Shown here piece after piece: positions 10,660 to 20,879 of a stretch of 64,000 nt of DNA. The stretch spans positions 992,001 through 1,056,000 of the forward strand of contig WACJ01000103.1 of assembly GCA_008973525.1 (NCBI GenBank), given 5' to 3'. The stretch's first letter is position 1. Each line of letters opens with the position of its first letter. The translations under genes were made by a program, and so were the position numbers. The stretch is from Stenopsyche tienmushanensis (Eukaryota > Arthropoda > Insecta > Trichoptera > Stenopsychidae). The notes beneath the pieces were generated by a model. The model was not told the DNA's origin. It was given only the letters and a program-made list of their open reading frames with translations, and did not search any database.

Positions 10660-11380
10660 AACCATGATCTTTTGGAACAATGGATCTTTCGTTCGTTGTT
10701 CAATAATCCGACTAGCGAAATTGTTGCAATGCAGACCTGTCCATAGTTGATACTACCTTCTACTAAACATATGGATGACCCTGTACTATCATATTTATAT
10801 GTGTATTGAAAAGTTTTCATTTTTTTAAATCTATTGATTCTGCATGTTTGCATAACTGCTCCTAGAAGTTATTAATCAAATAAATTTGTACCGAATGTTA
10901 TAGTTTTTTATGCCTCACGGACAACATTACCTTCTTGTATCATTTTTGATATTAATTATTGATGACATAATCATATGGCAGAAGGCTTTTATGGGCCGTT
11001 AAATGTGGGGGCGGATTGATTGTTAGCCGTATTTTATGTGTGTATTCTTATTTGCTCAAGGGTAAGAATACCACCTGTGTTCTGTGATGCTTAAATGGTA
11101 TTTAGTCAAAAAGTCTTTGTTAAGATGTTTCTTTTTAGCGTTGATATTAAATGGCAATCGGTGATCTATAAAGCCATATAAAACTGGAATAAATGGAACA
11201 AAGGGTATTATATTTCGGTTGAAGGATTCGATTGTGTTGGGAGGTCGACATTTCTGGTTGTATAATTACCGGGAATTCGTATCGGAGAGGGACCGTAAAC
11301 CGATAAAACCGTTAATTGGGTTGTAACAAAAATCGGGGTTAAGCCGGTTTTAAAATATCATTTTTTTCGGTTCGGTACAC
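10660..11380. other. Intron stretch, nothing recognised
   Basis: AT-rich, no family resemblance. Confidence 0.4.
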
Positions 11381-11384
11381 ATCT

Positions 11385-11520
11385 TCTGTGGGCAATTCTT
11401 TGGCGGCCCTATTCCGTGGCTCACATTTTCTCCAGATCTGACACCACTGGATTTCTTTGTCTAGGGACGAGCACGCGACAACACCCCACAACCCCTTGAT
11501 ACCCAAAAAAATGTTGCCAC
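11385..11520 (+). pseudogene. Transposase fragment (SPDLTPLDFF family), plus strand
   Basis: The plus strand reads GPIPWLTFSPDLTPLDFFV, a stop, then GRARDNTPQ in one frame: the last catalytic block of a mariner/Tc1-like transposase with an in-frame stop. Related fragments are at 46385-46530 and 47340-47395. Confidence 0.65.
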
Positions 11521-11529
11521 AGATCTTTT

Positions 11530-12750
11530 TTAACAGGCTCAATATCCGTTTGGTTACGGTTTTCGTTCCGGGAAAAATAACGCTTTCACCTGTTAATGGT
11601 TTTCCACGTTTAATACTTTGTGTAAATTTGACTTACATGCTAAATATGCTAAAACATACATTTAGTATCATTTGAATATTTAACTGAATTATTTGAGTGG
11701 TAATTTTTATAGTGATGAACGTTCCTTCGATACTGTTAGCAAATTTTGCAAACACCATCACTGCAGAATATTTCTTCTCCTTTATCCTTCTTTTTTCGAT
11801 TAACTTTTAATTTCAAAAATTAATATGCATTCAATCAACTTTGTAGATATTTCATAAAGAGAAGATGCTTCGATGAAAAATGCATCCACCGTAAAGTGGA
11901 GCGACGTTTAATTTGAAGTTTAACGACTTCATTGTTAGTGCGGTCGTTGGTTTCTTATTGCGAACTTTAAAATTAATTTCAACTTAACAGCCCCTAACTT
12001 ACGACGTTCAATAAAACAGCCATAAAATAGGATATACAAAAACAAGCTTATAATACTCGAGAATAAATGTTCTCCAGTGCGATAATACTTCTCCAACTGT
12101 CATTATTCTATCATTCATCTCGCGGCTTTCAAATGTACAAACTTTACAGTGGCTGTGCTTTCTTCTCGATTTTCATTTATCTTACTTTCGTGCCACTTCT
12201 TCATCTCGCCACAAATCCGACGTCTCATTTTAATGCGAGTTTTCAGCGCTTATTATTATGTAAATAGGTTTGATATGACACATCTCGGGGATTATAGTAA
12301 TTTCCATTAATTCCTAGGTCCAAATAGAGTGGCTTAGAATTAATCCATAATTCACGGGGTAATTGACCTAATAGAATATACAAACGAGTGTTGGAGTCAT
12401 CGTGCTTTGGGAAGCATCCACCTACTAATATGCGGTTTTGAGGTGTCGGCAAAATGGGATTATCCCCGAGGCTTAATTGGTGATATCCACGAGGGTGTGA
12501 TGTGTCTCCGAATGCCATTTCAAAGGCACAAAGAGCTCGATCTTCCTTAATTCAAAAATAAAGCATCTCCCATCATGAGATCGGTTCATTCATAATTGCT
12601 ATCAAATAGAAGGAACTAACGGCAATACTCAATTAGAATATAAACGAAGATGAATGATATAAAAATATGATTATTCGTAAATCATAAAAGCGCGATTAGT
12701 TTCATGATTTGAGTTCTTTTCCGTTATATAAATATAATTTTGTAAAAGAA
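11530..12750. other. Intron stretch; one unexplained minus-strand open frame
   Basis: A 91-codon open frame on the minus strand (12243-12518) has a balanced composition (MAFGDTSHPRGYHQLSLGDN...) but no recognised domain or splice context. Otherwise nothing is recognised. Confidence 0.3.
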
Positions 12751-12756
12751 GATTAA

Positions 12757-12840
12757 ATTTTGAGGTGGTGTGAACCACGCAACATTGGTGTCAGAAGTGA
12801 TATCCCGCTTTTGATCCCCGGGCCGCGCTTCACTCCCACG
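12757..12840 (+). repeat. LTR retrotransposon primer-site remnant
   Basis: ACGCAACATTGGTGTCAGAAGTG matches the junction at 17712-17733 (LTR end ACA, then a primer site). TGGTGTCAGAAGTGG is complementary to the 3' end of insect leucine tRNA (…CCACTTCTGACACCA), a known primer type for gypsy-like elements. Confidence 0.55.
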
Positions 12841-13434
12841 GATTCATCGAGATGGCTACACTCGCACGCAGGTCCATTTTGCTCTCAGACAATATTTTTA
12901 AGCTCTAATTTAAATTATTTTAAATTTTATTGTCCCAGTTTGTGGCAGCTTAAGTTCGATACTTTAATTATTGAAAGAGCACATCAATAGATGCGTCGCC
13001 TGTTGAAAGATTTAAAATGATATATTTTATACAAAATGTATAAAATAAAATTATAATGTTTGAAAACAACTTTTTTTTCGTATAAAATCTGAAATTTCTA
13101 GGTCAATAGTGAGTTAATAGCGCTTAAGTACAAGTGAGTGCCTCATGTTGCTGACGTCTCTATTTTTGACTCCTTTATAAAGCTGTCAACTTTCGTCAAA
13201 ATCCGACGCTTAAGTAATGCTTTTCTCTCTAATAAACATATTTAAATATACTAACAAAGTTGAAGCGATCCACAATGGATATCAAAACTCGAAATGTAAA
13301 TTAAATCGAGACGAAGTTTTGTATAAAGGAATGGAAGCGTTCGCATTTTGCAAATCTTCCGCAGCGGTGGCGCTTTTTCAATTCAAATTTAAGCCCATTC
13401 AACCCTTAGAGGGCTAAGATACGGTATACTGTCG

Positions 13435-13700
13435 ATTGTGAAACTAACGAGGATGGCAAACAACGATCATCCTTGCACAAATACGGACATGACAACGGAT
13501 CACGCACTATGGTCATGTCCGGGCATGGAGGCCGATCGGGAAGTTCTCCTGCTATGTGTCAGGGGTTCTGCTTAAGGACCTGTTGGACACGCAAATCTAG
13601 CAGTTGTTCCCCGCGCATTCGGCGCATTCAAACAGTTCTGTAATAGTTTTGGCACCAAATGTGCGGAAGGGGGATTCCACGGGGAATAACTCCGAAGTCT
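13435..13700 (+). pseudogene. LINE ORF2 C-terminal tail, plus strand
   Basis: Reads NNDHPCTNTDMTTDHALWSC, PGMEADREVLL, then GPVGHANLAVVPRAFGAFKQ and FGTKCAEGG. Same tail as at 10410-10650, with one stop. The DHALWSC and CPGM blocks identify the zinc-knuckle end of a non-LTR retrotransposon. Confidence 0.7.
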
Positions 13701-13789
13701 ACTCCCTCCATTTTTGTTAAATGTAGATTCATTTGGACAATTGGCTGGCATCTGGATATAATAATAGTTTAATCATTCCGCGAATCGTG

Positions 13790-13935
13790 AAAAAAATACC
13801 GGTTGGACACGGAAACCTTGTGGCATTCCCTCCAACTTTAGGGCATTCAGGGCTTTTTGCAACAAATGGGGGGAAATGCATTCTTGGGACCTTCTATGAT
13901 CTCGATTTTGCACCCTAGCGTGGACTTTTGTTGTG
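13790..13935 (+). repeat. P/LINE-tail repeat fragment, plus strand
   Basis: CGGTTGGACACGGAAACCTTGT and the following CTTTAGGG...TCTATGATCT blocks match the P family tail (27805-27945). Only the LINE-tail half is present. Confidence 0.6.
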
Positions 13936-13974
13936 CTTGGGTCAATGGAGGATCCCATGTCCTTCTAATGTGGA

Positions 13975-14345
13975 TGGATGTTTTACTTCACAATGCTTAC
14001 CCACAAAACCCTAGAGGGGGCCTAACCCTACGTTCGTAGATAACAGTCGAACCACTGGGTTAATGATATATAGTAGAATTAGGCGAAAACAGCCTCGTCG
14101 GATTGCTAATCAAATGCAGCTGGGGTATCCTAGCTAACATGAGTTGAGTGCGCAGGTACGCAGGAGGATATTCAACAACCTAGTGGACCCAGGCGAGAAT
14201 AACTACGGCTGCTCTAATGACGACTCGTTTCCATTGCTAAGTACTACGAATGACCGAAACCAATACGGAGAAAGGGGAGCCCCTGCATTTCATCATCTGC
14301 TGGAACCCCCTTCAAGCTGAAGTTGGACTCGTGGTGGACTTCATG
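13975..14345 (+). repeat. LINE-D tail, copy 1
   Basis: Shares with 63380-63785 the blocks AATGC-TACCCAC-AAAACCC, CATGAGTTG-GTGC, TAC-AATGACCGAA and GTTGGACTCGTGGTGG. A third copy is inverted at 47850-48310. Looks like the 3' part of a non-LTR element; no frame is recognised. Confidence 0.6.
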
Positions 14346-14415
14346 TAGTGATTCCTTTGAAGTTTATGCCAATTCCTCTCCTTTTCCATCACACCTTTGG
14401 GTGCACGTAATCCAA

Positions 14416-14850
14416 AACTTTTTTTTCGAAGGAGGGGAATTTTCATAAGACACCACCATTCTGGGTTAGTGTGAGATTTGACTCACTAAACCCCTCCTCC
14501 GGTTCCGCTGCCACCCGACTACCGTAAAGTATTGCTCTAGGGTGACATAATGTATCCATCTCGGGCTTCATGTTAACGATTAGTTGTTGTCCTATCCTGT
14601 AGAATATTCTCGGGACCAGCGTCATGGGGACCATGCTCCAGATCGGGCAGTCGAATATCGTGTGCGTGGCATCGTCCAGCTCCGTTCCGCAGTGGTGGCA
14701 TTCCAGACTGGCCTCCTTTTGAATTTTAAACAGGTAGCTACCATAACAGCCGTGTCCAGTGAGTGCCTGGGTGAGATGGTAGCACAGCTAGTCGTGTTTC
14801 CTGGATGCCCAGATCTTCAGGTCCGGAGTGAGCCGATATGTACATCGGTC
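14416..14850 (-). pseudogene. R1-like LINE tail, copy 1, minus strand
   Basis: Close match to 35862-36540. The minus strand keeps the zinc-knuckle CHHCG-type region (CAGTGGTGGCATTCCAG on plus) and the CHHLTQALTGHGC-type block. The element's 3' poly-A appears as a T run at 14419-14427. Relative to the longer copy it has a deletion of about 200 bp around 14575-14640 and ends near 14850. Confidence 0.75.
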
Positions 14851-15164
14851 TTTGGCGGACGTAATCCAAAGCTCGCCTTCTTTGAAGGGATGTGGAATAA
14901 AATGGGTGACCACCTGGAAGCTCTGCGCGTGGTGATCTCAGGGATTTATAAACCTGGTGGAAGATACACTATGTGGCTAGTCCGGAGGTGCTCGGAGCTG
15001 TCTTAAAGAAACCAAAACACTACCAAGTCTCTGTCTGTCCGATTTCACGTGGTCCTTCTTCTGCATTACAACACGTGATCGCATACAGCAGCCGTAACTC
15101 GTGATAAACCCACCCAATTATACTAGGAATCTCTTGAGCGTTCACATTACAGTCCATACATGGT

Positions 15165-15255
15165 CTCGTGTGACTACCATATGTTTGGTTCATTGAAAGA
15201 ATCATTAGGAGGATAACGCTGTGGTTGTACGATGCGTGCGCGCGTTTTTTATCCT
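15165..15255 (+). pseudogene. Mar-E transposase fragment
   Basis: Reads CDYHMFGSLKESLGG, the last catalytic block (D-Y-H-M-F) of the mariner family also found at 37480-37560. Frameshifted beyond this point. Confidence 0.6.
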
Positions 15256-15433
15256 CTCCCCGCCCCACTTCACTTCACCAGACCAATATGCGCCAATATG
15301 GCGCATCCGTTAAATATCTCGCAAAACAAATTCCGCACACAGACAATGGTTGTGCTTATTTAAAAACATTTTTGGGTACACGGTATAGGAATGTACCTTG
15401 TACAACTAATCCACAAACAAACAGAGAATCGTT

Positions 15434-15453
15434 TATATATATATATATATATA
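15434..15453. repeat. TA dinucleotide microsatellite
   Basis: Ten TA units. Confidence 0.9.
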
Positions 15454-15479
15454 AACTAATAATTTTAAACAGCAAAATT

Positions 15480-16640
15480 CCGTGTTATATTTGAATCCCA
15501 TATCCAGCCAAAGGGTTAAATGCGCCGATGAGTCAAATGATCGCGGTCTTAACGGCGAATTTGTGGATTTCGTTCACGATACAAATTTGCGTTTGTATTT
15601 TATGCTTTGTTTGTAGGAATTTAATTAAACGCCGACGATCACTTCGCCTTTCCGCAAGTAAATAAAGGACCGATGTCGTTATGATCCCGCACGTGTAATC
15701 AATTGCCAATGATGGAGATTTACACACGAAACTCTCGTCAGATCCTGGAAGAACTTAAAACGAAATAAATACGCAATCGGTCCGTATTTTCATCGACCGG
15801 AATAGATCCACGCTTGATTACCCTAACGAAGGGTCGCAATGTTTTACCTCGGTAAATAAGTGAATGAAACGGGAGCAGCGATCCATAAATACGTTCCAGG
15901 TCACATTAAAAAGGATAAACATTTCACAGGGCTCTCGTATTGTTGCATACTTTATTGTCGATCGCACGGAAAGGGGAAAGGTTAAACGTACGCGCGTCCT
16001 GGCGAAAAAGTATAAAAGTTATGGCTCAGATCCACACGATAAACAAAGAGATAAAAAACGCGGAGAATTATCTCAATGGATGTTCTCTTTTATGTGGTAT
16101 TCGACTAGTTTCTCCTTTATGGTCAGGACCGCCGATAAATTCCACGTATGCTTATATTTCGGGAGCTGACAAAAACAAGCCCTACGTTATTGACGTTTAG
16201 GGACTCAAATGGACCCAGCTCGGTTTTCATCCGATAAATAAAATTATCGGTTAGCCCGATTGATTTTTTCACTCGCTCCCCGCACAAACATCGTCGAAGT
16301 ATCGAGGTTGTAGTCGCGAAAGTTTCCGCTCGAAGCGAGTTAATTTGGGCAAAATTAATTTGAACGCAACGGAGGCAAAGTTGTAACAAGATAATTAAAT
16401 GTATGGATTGTATGTATGAAAACGAAAACTCAAGTATGAAAGCAACGGTTTGAGTTTCCATTTCCTGGCTGCTGCATGATACGCCGTGTGGGAGTTTTAT
16501 GATTTAATTAAATGTTTAATTATCGCCGAATTGGATTTCGGCTTTATGACTCAAATTGAACAATGAAATGTTGTAAAACGATACAATGTGAAATATTATA
16601 ATCGGATAATTCAAGCGACCCGCTTTGATGTGACAAAATA
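15480..16640. other. Repeat-poor, CpG-richer intron block
   Basis: No transposon resemblance, unusually few stops on both strands and many CpGs compared with the surrounding AT-rich DNA. Overlapping open frames at 15864-16200 (plus) and 16123-16461 (minus) have no family features, so selection as DNA (enhancer-like) or chance is likelier than protein coding. Confidence 0.35.
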
Positions 16641-16645
16641 CGAGG

Positions 16646-16810
16646 GGGGCTCAAATATAACCCGGAATTTCGCTATACAAACTTATTAGTGATGTATAAA
16701 AATACAGATCTTGTCAATGAATATAGAAAGCGAGAAGTGGCATCTTCTGTTGCGCAACAAGTAATTGTTCATTTTTTCGTGAATGAAGACGTGCAATTTG
16801 ATATTGACAT
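16646..16810 (+). mobile_element. Mar-E mariner, 5' end fragment
   Basis: Terminal repeat GGGGGGCTCAAATATAACCC followed by the N-terminal coding block REVASSVAQQVIVHFFVNED (frame near 16731-16795). Same as the start of the element at 35465. It is truncated where an inverted LTR-B copy begins (about 16840). Confidence 0.75.
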
Positions 16811-16839
16811 TGGTTATGATTCATAAGTTATGTTACATA

Positions 16840-17095
16840 GGAGTAGAGGCGCTCTCGGGGCAAAGTCCCCGAGCGGCTCCCTGCTCTCTTTATTTATACG
16901 AGAGTGAGAGGTCTGGCTGCGGGAAGGACGTCCTCCTGCAACCAAGGCCAACCGATGACTCTTCTCGACTCCCGCCTCCTGCGTGTCACCACCTAACCGG
17001 CAACGGTGTACACGCAAAAAGCGATCGGTCGGTATTGCAGGTGCAATGTCTCCGCAGTGTCACGGAAGATGGCGCTGTTAAAATCGTCGTATACT
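16840..17095 (-). repeat. LTR-B-like repeat, minus orientation
   Basis: Contains GGCTGCGGGAAGGACGTCCT, GCGATCGGTCGGTATTGCAG and GAAGATGGCGCTGTTAAAAT, the reverse complement of the 2715-3040 family. Begins with a short perfect inverted repeat CTCGGGGCAAAGTCCCCGAG at 16855-16874. Confidence 0.7.
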
Positions 17096-17344
17096 ATTCG
17101 CTTTACTACGCTAACATTGCCTCAAAATAACTTCATAAAATACCTGAATTGGGAATAAAATATAACAATAAATATGTCAGTAAATCAATTATACCAATCA
17201 ATTGGTCTTTCGATTTATTTTTTGCAAAAATTTACCGGCTTCAAAGCACAAAAAGATTCAGTTGCATTTTTGAATAGTTTTTCTTCTTCTAAGGCTGTGC
17301 TCCATTCCCAGTTTAATTCCCTATTTTATCCCGTGTCAATTTTG

Positions 17345-17733
17345 CTTTAACCCTATGATTAGTGAGCTAATTGACATAAATGTAGATGCTTTATTCGCAT
17401 GCGCACCGCTCATCGTCCAGACAAATCCACTTTTCTCTAAGGATCACGCAGCGTGAATCAATCTTGTATATCAATAAATGAACCTTAACACTGTTGATAT
17501 CACACAACTTGGGCGTTTTTCTTTTGCGCACCGTTGTCGGTCCTGTGGTGACGCGCAGGAGGTGGGAGTCATGTGAGTTGTCGGATAATGGCATCCAATC
17601 ACCTACATCCCACCGCACAGTTCCATTACGACCCGAAAGAAGAACATACCCGTGTGCGAACGTAGCCATCTCGGCGAGCACGTGGAAGCGGGGGGTGGCC
17701 CAGGGACTCCACGCAACATTGGTGTCAGAAGTG
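17345..17733 (+). repeat. LTR-A-type LTR with primer-binding-like site
   Basis: If the LTR runs from TGT at 17381 to ACA at 17721, it is followed at once by TTGGTGTCAGAAGTGG, which pairs with a leucine tRNA 3' end. The 5' half matches 150-305, the middle resembles LTR-B (GCACCGTTG...GTGACGCGCAGGAGG). No internal retrotransposon genes follow, so it is a truncated copy or solo LTR. Confidence 0.65.
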
Positions 17734-17739
17734 GAATTT

Positions 17740-18750
17740 ATCTCCCCTCGCTGCTATATTAATGTTTGTACAGTGGTCCATATGGATTCCAGTGTTTGTG
17801 ATACCTTCATCTTTTGTGATTGCTTGCCATGTATCTGACACGATTGAGGATTTTCTCTCGTTTTCGGTTCAAACTTTAAGCTTATATTGCCCAATTTAAA
17901 TTTTTTACAGTTTTTGGTTCATGTTCTCCTCATTCATAATAAATTATGAATGAGGATAGCTTTCCATTCAAATTTAAAAATCACAATTCTCATCGTCAAA
18001 GTGATATGCACTTATCCGCCAATAATGATGGATAATTTGATCGAATGCATGTGCAAATTACAAGTTATAAAAGCACTCAATGGACGATAATAATGTGAGA
18101 AACAATAGAAATCAATAGCATGGTTCGTTTCTGCAAAACAATGTTCATCGTTGAAAAATATTAATCCTTGAGGAGCTTTCGTCGCTCATAAACCAGGCTC
18201 ATATTTGTCGGCTGTAAAATCACTGAAAACAACTATTGTACTTCCAATGGCAATAACAAATCCGTAAAAAGTCATAAATGGCATCATAAAAGTACTTCAA
18301 AATCGCTTTCACATTATCGAATATAAGTAGTGGTGAAGTGAAAATAAAACTACGGATTCAAAACAATTAAGTTCAAATTTAACGCAAAAAAGCAATAATG
18401 AAATATATGAAACCAATTAATGTTACATTAAATTTAATTGCATACCTGAAACATTTCCCATTTAAAAGAAACATCAAATGAAGTACAAGTTTTAGTGTTG
18501 ATGTTATCAAAATTATTTTTTAAAAATGTCTCAAATATATTATAGTAGAAGAAAATATTAAATATATGGCATTAGTTTGTATTTCACAGCAGGCGTTCGA
18601 TATTACTCGTAGATTAAGGTCACAGAATTGTAAATGTAACATAAAATTGCCGACTTGTTTAAGTAGATGCTTAGCGCCGTGTTCTAGATTTATATATAAT
18701 ATTGAGTGCATAAGGGTATAGTAATTGGAAATATATGATATTAAAATGTA
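17740..18750. other. AT-rich intron stretch, nothing recognised
   Basis: Contains a short inverted repeat (CATTCATAATAAATTATGAATG, 17931-17952) but no gene or known repeat. Confidence 0.4.
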
Positions 18751-18751
18751 T

Positions 18752-18785
18752 TAACCCGTTGACGAGTAGTCCCGCATATGCTGTG
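18752..18785 (+). repeat. piggyBac-type terminal repeat with TTAA
   Basis: TTAACCCGTTGACGAGTAGT followed by CCGCATATGC. The reverse complement of this block occurs at 58325-58357 (ending GGGTTAA) and, without TTAA, at 46565-46600 and 592-630. TTAA followed by CCC is the standard piggyBac border, and transposase of that family lies 400 bp to the right. Confidence 0.65.
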
Positions 18786-18903
18786 AGCGGACATGAGCGA
18801 TACAAAAAGAGTATAATTATTCAAAAATAGTCGCGAATTATTCCCACGCTACACTCAACAATAGTTCTTTTAAAAAAAACACAAACTGAGCTCAAACAGA
18901 CGT

Positions 18904-18942
18904 CTATCAAAATCGGCAAAGACTTATCGATACACCTAGTAT
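18904..18942. repeat. Mar-B-like mariner end
   Basis: ATCGGCAAAGACTTATCGAT then ACACCTAGTA, matching the right end of the mariner at 2038-2065. Confidence 0.5.
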
Positions 18943-19149
18943 AATATATACATAACCTCTTATTAAATAAATATTTTTCACTTACATGTGAGCCACAATC
19001 AATCAGGATATAATTTGCGTGAAAAAACGTCACTTGATTTTCACTAGGGTTACCACACAAATTTAAAAAATTTAAAAAGTTATATACACGTTTGTTAAAT
19101 TTGAAATGTTATAATTGTATAGTCTCAAAAATACACATATATATTATAC

Positions 19150-19970
19150 ACAATAATCATTTTGGATGTGGTATGCATTGAAACAAGTCATTTTTTGAAG
19201 CAAAGCACACGACGCATCTCTTCTTTTTTACATCGAAGACTTTTTCCACATCAGTTAAGATATGGCTGATTTGTCCTTCTAAGCGAAAAGGTAAATCGTC
19301 AATCTTGTAGATTTTTGATCGTTTGGACAATGCATTTGAATCACCTGTCGAATCACTGCCAGCTGAAAATCACAAAGTGTGATATGCTTCCCTGTTTTCT
19401 CTCGAAATGCAAAGTATGAATTTAGTATACATAAATCGACGAGATGGGAAAAAACTTTTTTGTACCATTTTCCTGATAGACATTACGAAAGATATCATGC
19501 TATCACTTCTGTCAACGAAAACACATTTCTCGTATAGTCTATAACTGATTCAGGTTTCATTATGGAATCGCCACTTTGATTTCGATCTATTTTGTTTGAT
19601 GCGATTATATTTCCTGAGTGCAGCGTTTGAAACAAATTTGGACTGGTATACCAATTATCCACGTATAATGCGTGATTTATATACAAATATGGTGTCATCA
19701 AGATCATTACTACGTTTGCACTAACACTCAAATTGTAGTTTTTGTTTAGCTCCGTAGTGGTTTCAGTATAAATGATGAAGTCCTTAACAATTCCACTTTG
19801 GCAATCACACAAACGAAAAACTTAATTCCAAAGCGGCTCCTTTTCGACGGAATATACTGTTTGAAGAGTAGTCTCCCTTTGAAGAGTAAAAGACTTTCAT
19901 CGATGCACAATTTTTGGAAAGGATAAAAGTTATCTTTATCCGAAAAACGTAAAAAATTCATAAATATTTA
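19150..19970 (-). pseudogene. piggyBac-like transposase remnant
   Basis: On the minus strand, 19961-19746 reads PFQKLCIDESLLLFKGRLLF then KQYIPSKRSRFGIKFFV (the DE[QS]L-F-GR...YIPSKP-KYGIK region with the first catalytic aspartate in IDES). After a frameshift near 19805, 19812-19495 reads ALYVDNWYTSPNLFQTLHSG (the second block with VDNWYTS). A cysteine-rich tail (CVVCFASKNDLFQC-type) lies near 19165-19260. The N-terminus is missing: the frame ends where a hAT-like repeat begins at 19988. Broken and inactive. Confidence 0.88.
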
Positions 19971-19987
19971 AAACCTATTGCGTGGCA

Positions 19988-20155
19988 TCAGGGCCGTAAC
20001 AAGGGCATGGCAAAGCAGGCGCCCGCCACGGGCGCAACTGGGCTTGGGGCGAAAAACGCAGAATACCGACCCGATCGAGAGTTGCGCATGATTTTTATTT
20101 AACTTGATCATTCTACTTTGCATGAACCAACACTGATTGACTCTGTCTGTTTTTA
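19988..20155 (+). repeat. hAT-like terminal repeat (GGGCCGTAAC family), plus copy
   Basis: CAGGGCCGTAACAAGGGCAT, then GCAGGCGCCCGCCACGGGCG, then GGCGAAAAACGCAGAATACC. Directly adjoins the truncated piggyBac transposase, so it probably inserted there. Confidence 0.6.
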
Positions 20156-20199
20156 TAATATATAATAAGTTGCCTAATCCTTCTTTTCTTCATTATCGT

Positions 20200-20625
20200 T
20201 ATATTCAGGTATGACATCCGATCGCGAAGCGCTCATTTGTCATATCAGCGGTCCGAAAAGCGGACCGATTGAGCATACAGACTTTATAGTTACTAAGTAA
20301 TTTTTAGGGCTTTTTGCAGCATTTTCTATAATATGTACGATCACGGAAATCACGTAGCGTCTAGGCACTTTCTATCATAGTTACATACAACCGTGACCGC
20401 TATCTATGAGAGTTTGTAATCGTTCTGTAGACACGTTCAAATATGGCATCCGATCCGGCGCTCGTTCGTCATATCAGCGGTCCGAAAAGCGGACCGATTG
20501 AACATACAAACCTATGATCTGTACGATCTAGGCACATTTTATCATAGTACTTTTTTACAACAGTAGCCGTCATCTACACGTTAGGTCGGGTACTTTTGGG
20601 ACTAGCTTCGTATATTATTTTAAAA
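20200..20625 (+). repeat. Two P composite repeats in tandem
   Basis: Two units (about 20205-20385 and 20385-20625) each contain CAGCGGTCCGAAAAGCGGAC followed by CGATTGA. The second continues to the mariner-type terminus GTCGGGTACTTTTGGGACTA near 20584-20603 and a TA. The first lacks that end. On the plus strand the LINE-tail reading is ISGPKSGPIEHT. Confidence 0.7.
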
Positions 20626-20639
20626 CACTATTATAATGC

Positions 20640-20820
20640 GGTGGCTTTTGCGGTGGCTTTTAGCGATCCCTTTTATGGAATCATTACCAACCATTTTGAC
20701 ATGGTTTTTCATGGCATATATATGTTTTTAAAAATGTGGTTGCCAGCCACATCTCCTGTGGGATTCGAACCCGAGATGATCGAGTTATGAGTCCAACCGC
20801 TTAACGCGGGACTACCTACA
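20640..20820 (-). repeat. tRNA-derived SINE-like repeat
   Basis: The minus strand at 20815-20755 reads TTAAGCGGTTGGACTCATAA...TCTCGGGTTCGAATCCC, with a good B box (GGTTCGAATCC) and a weak A box. The loop contains CAT. It does not fold cleanly into a functional tRNA. The block TGGTTTTTCATG-CGTATATATGT is shared with 50685-50715 and a degenerate B box with 51091-51125. Confidence 0.6.
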
Positions 20821-20824
20821 GGTA

Positions 20825-20864
20825 CAATATATTAAATACTATTATAATAGTATTTAATATATTG
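20825..20864. repeat. Perfect 40-bp palindrome
   Basis: CAATATATTAAATACTATTA is followed at once by its exact reverse complement. AT-rich, no spacer, and a third partial arm (TTATAATAGTATTA) follows at 20869-20882. It could extrude a cruciform. Confidence 0.95.
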
Positions 20865-20879
20865 CGTTTATAATAGTAT

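Noticed and set aside
12243..12518. 91-codon minus-strand open frame as a gene
   Set aside because: Length is near the chance level for 64 kb, and there is no domain or splice signal.
14584..15006. 140-codon open frame on the plus strand
   Set aside because: Antisense of the R1-like LINE copy; the resemblance is on the minus strand.
15864..16200. Two overlapping plus-strand open frames
   Set aside because: Open in more than one frame and on the other strand too, which reflects low stop density; no domain found.
20200..20625. CRISPR-like array from the repeated GGTCCGAAAAGCGGACC
   Set aside because: Only two units here, long unequal spacing, and dispersed copies on both strands; it is part of a LINE-derived repeat in a eukaryotic genome.
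20755..20820. Functional tRNA gene on the minus strand
   Set aside because: Good B box but weak A box and poor stems; related copies at 50460-51125 indicate a SINE.
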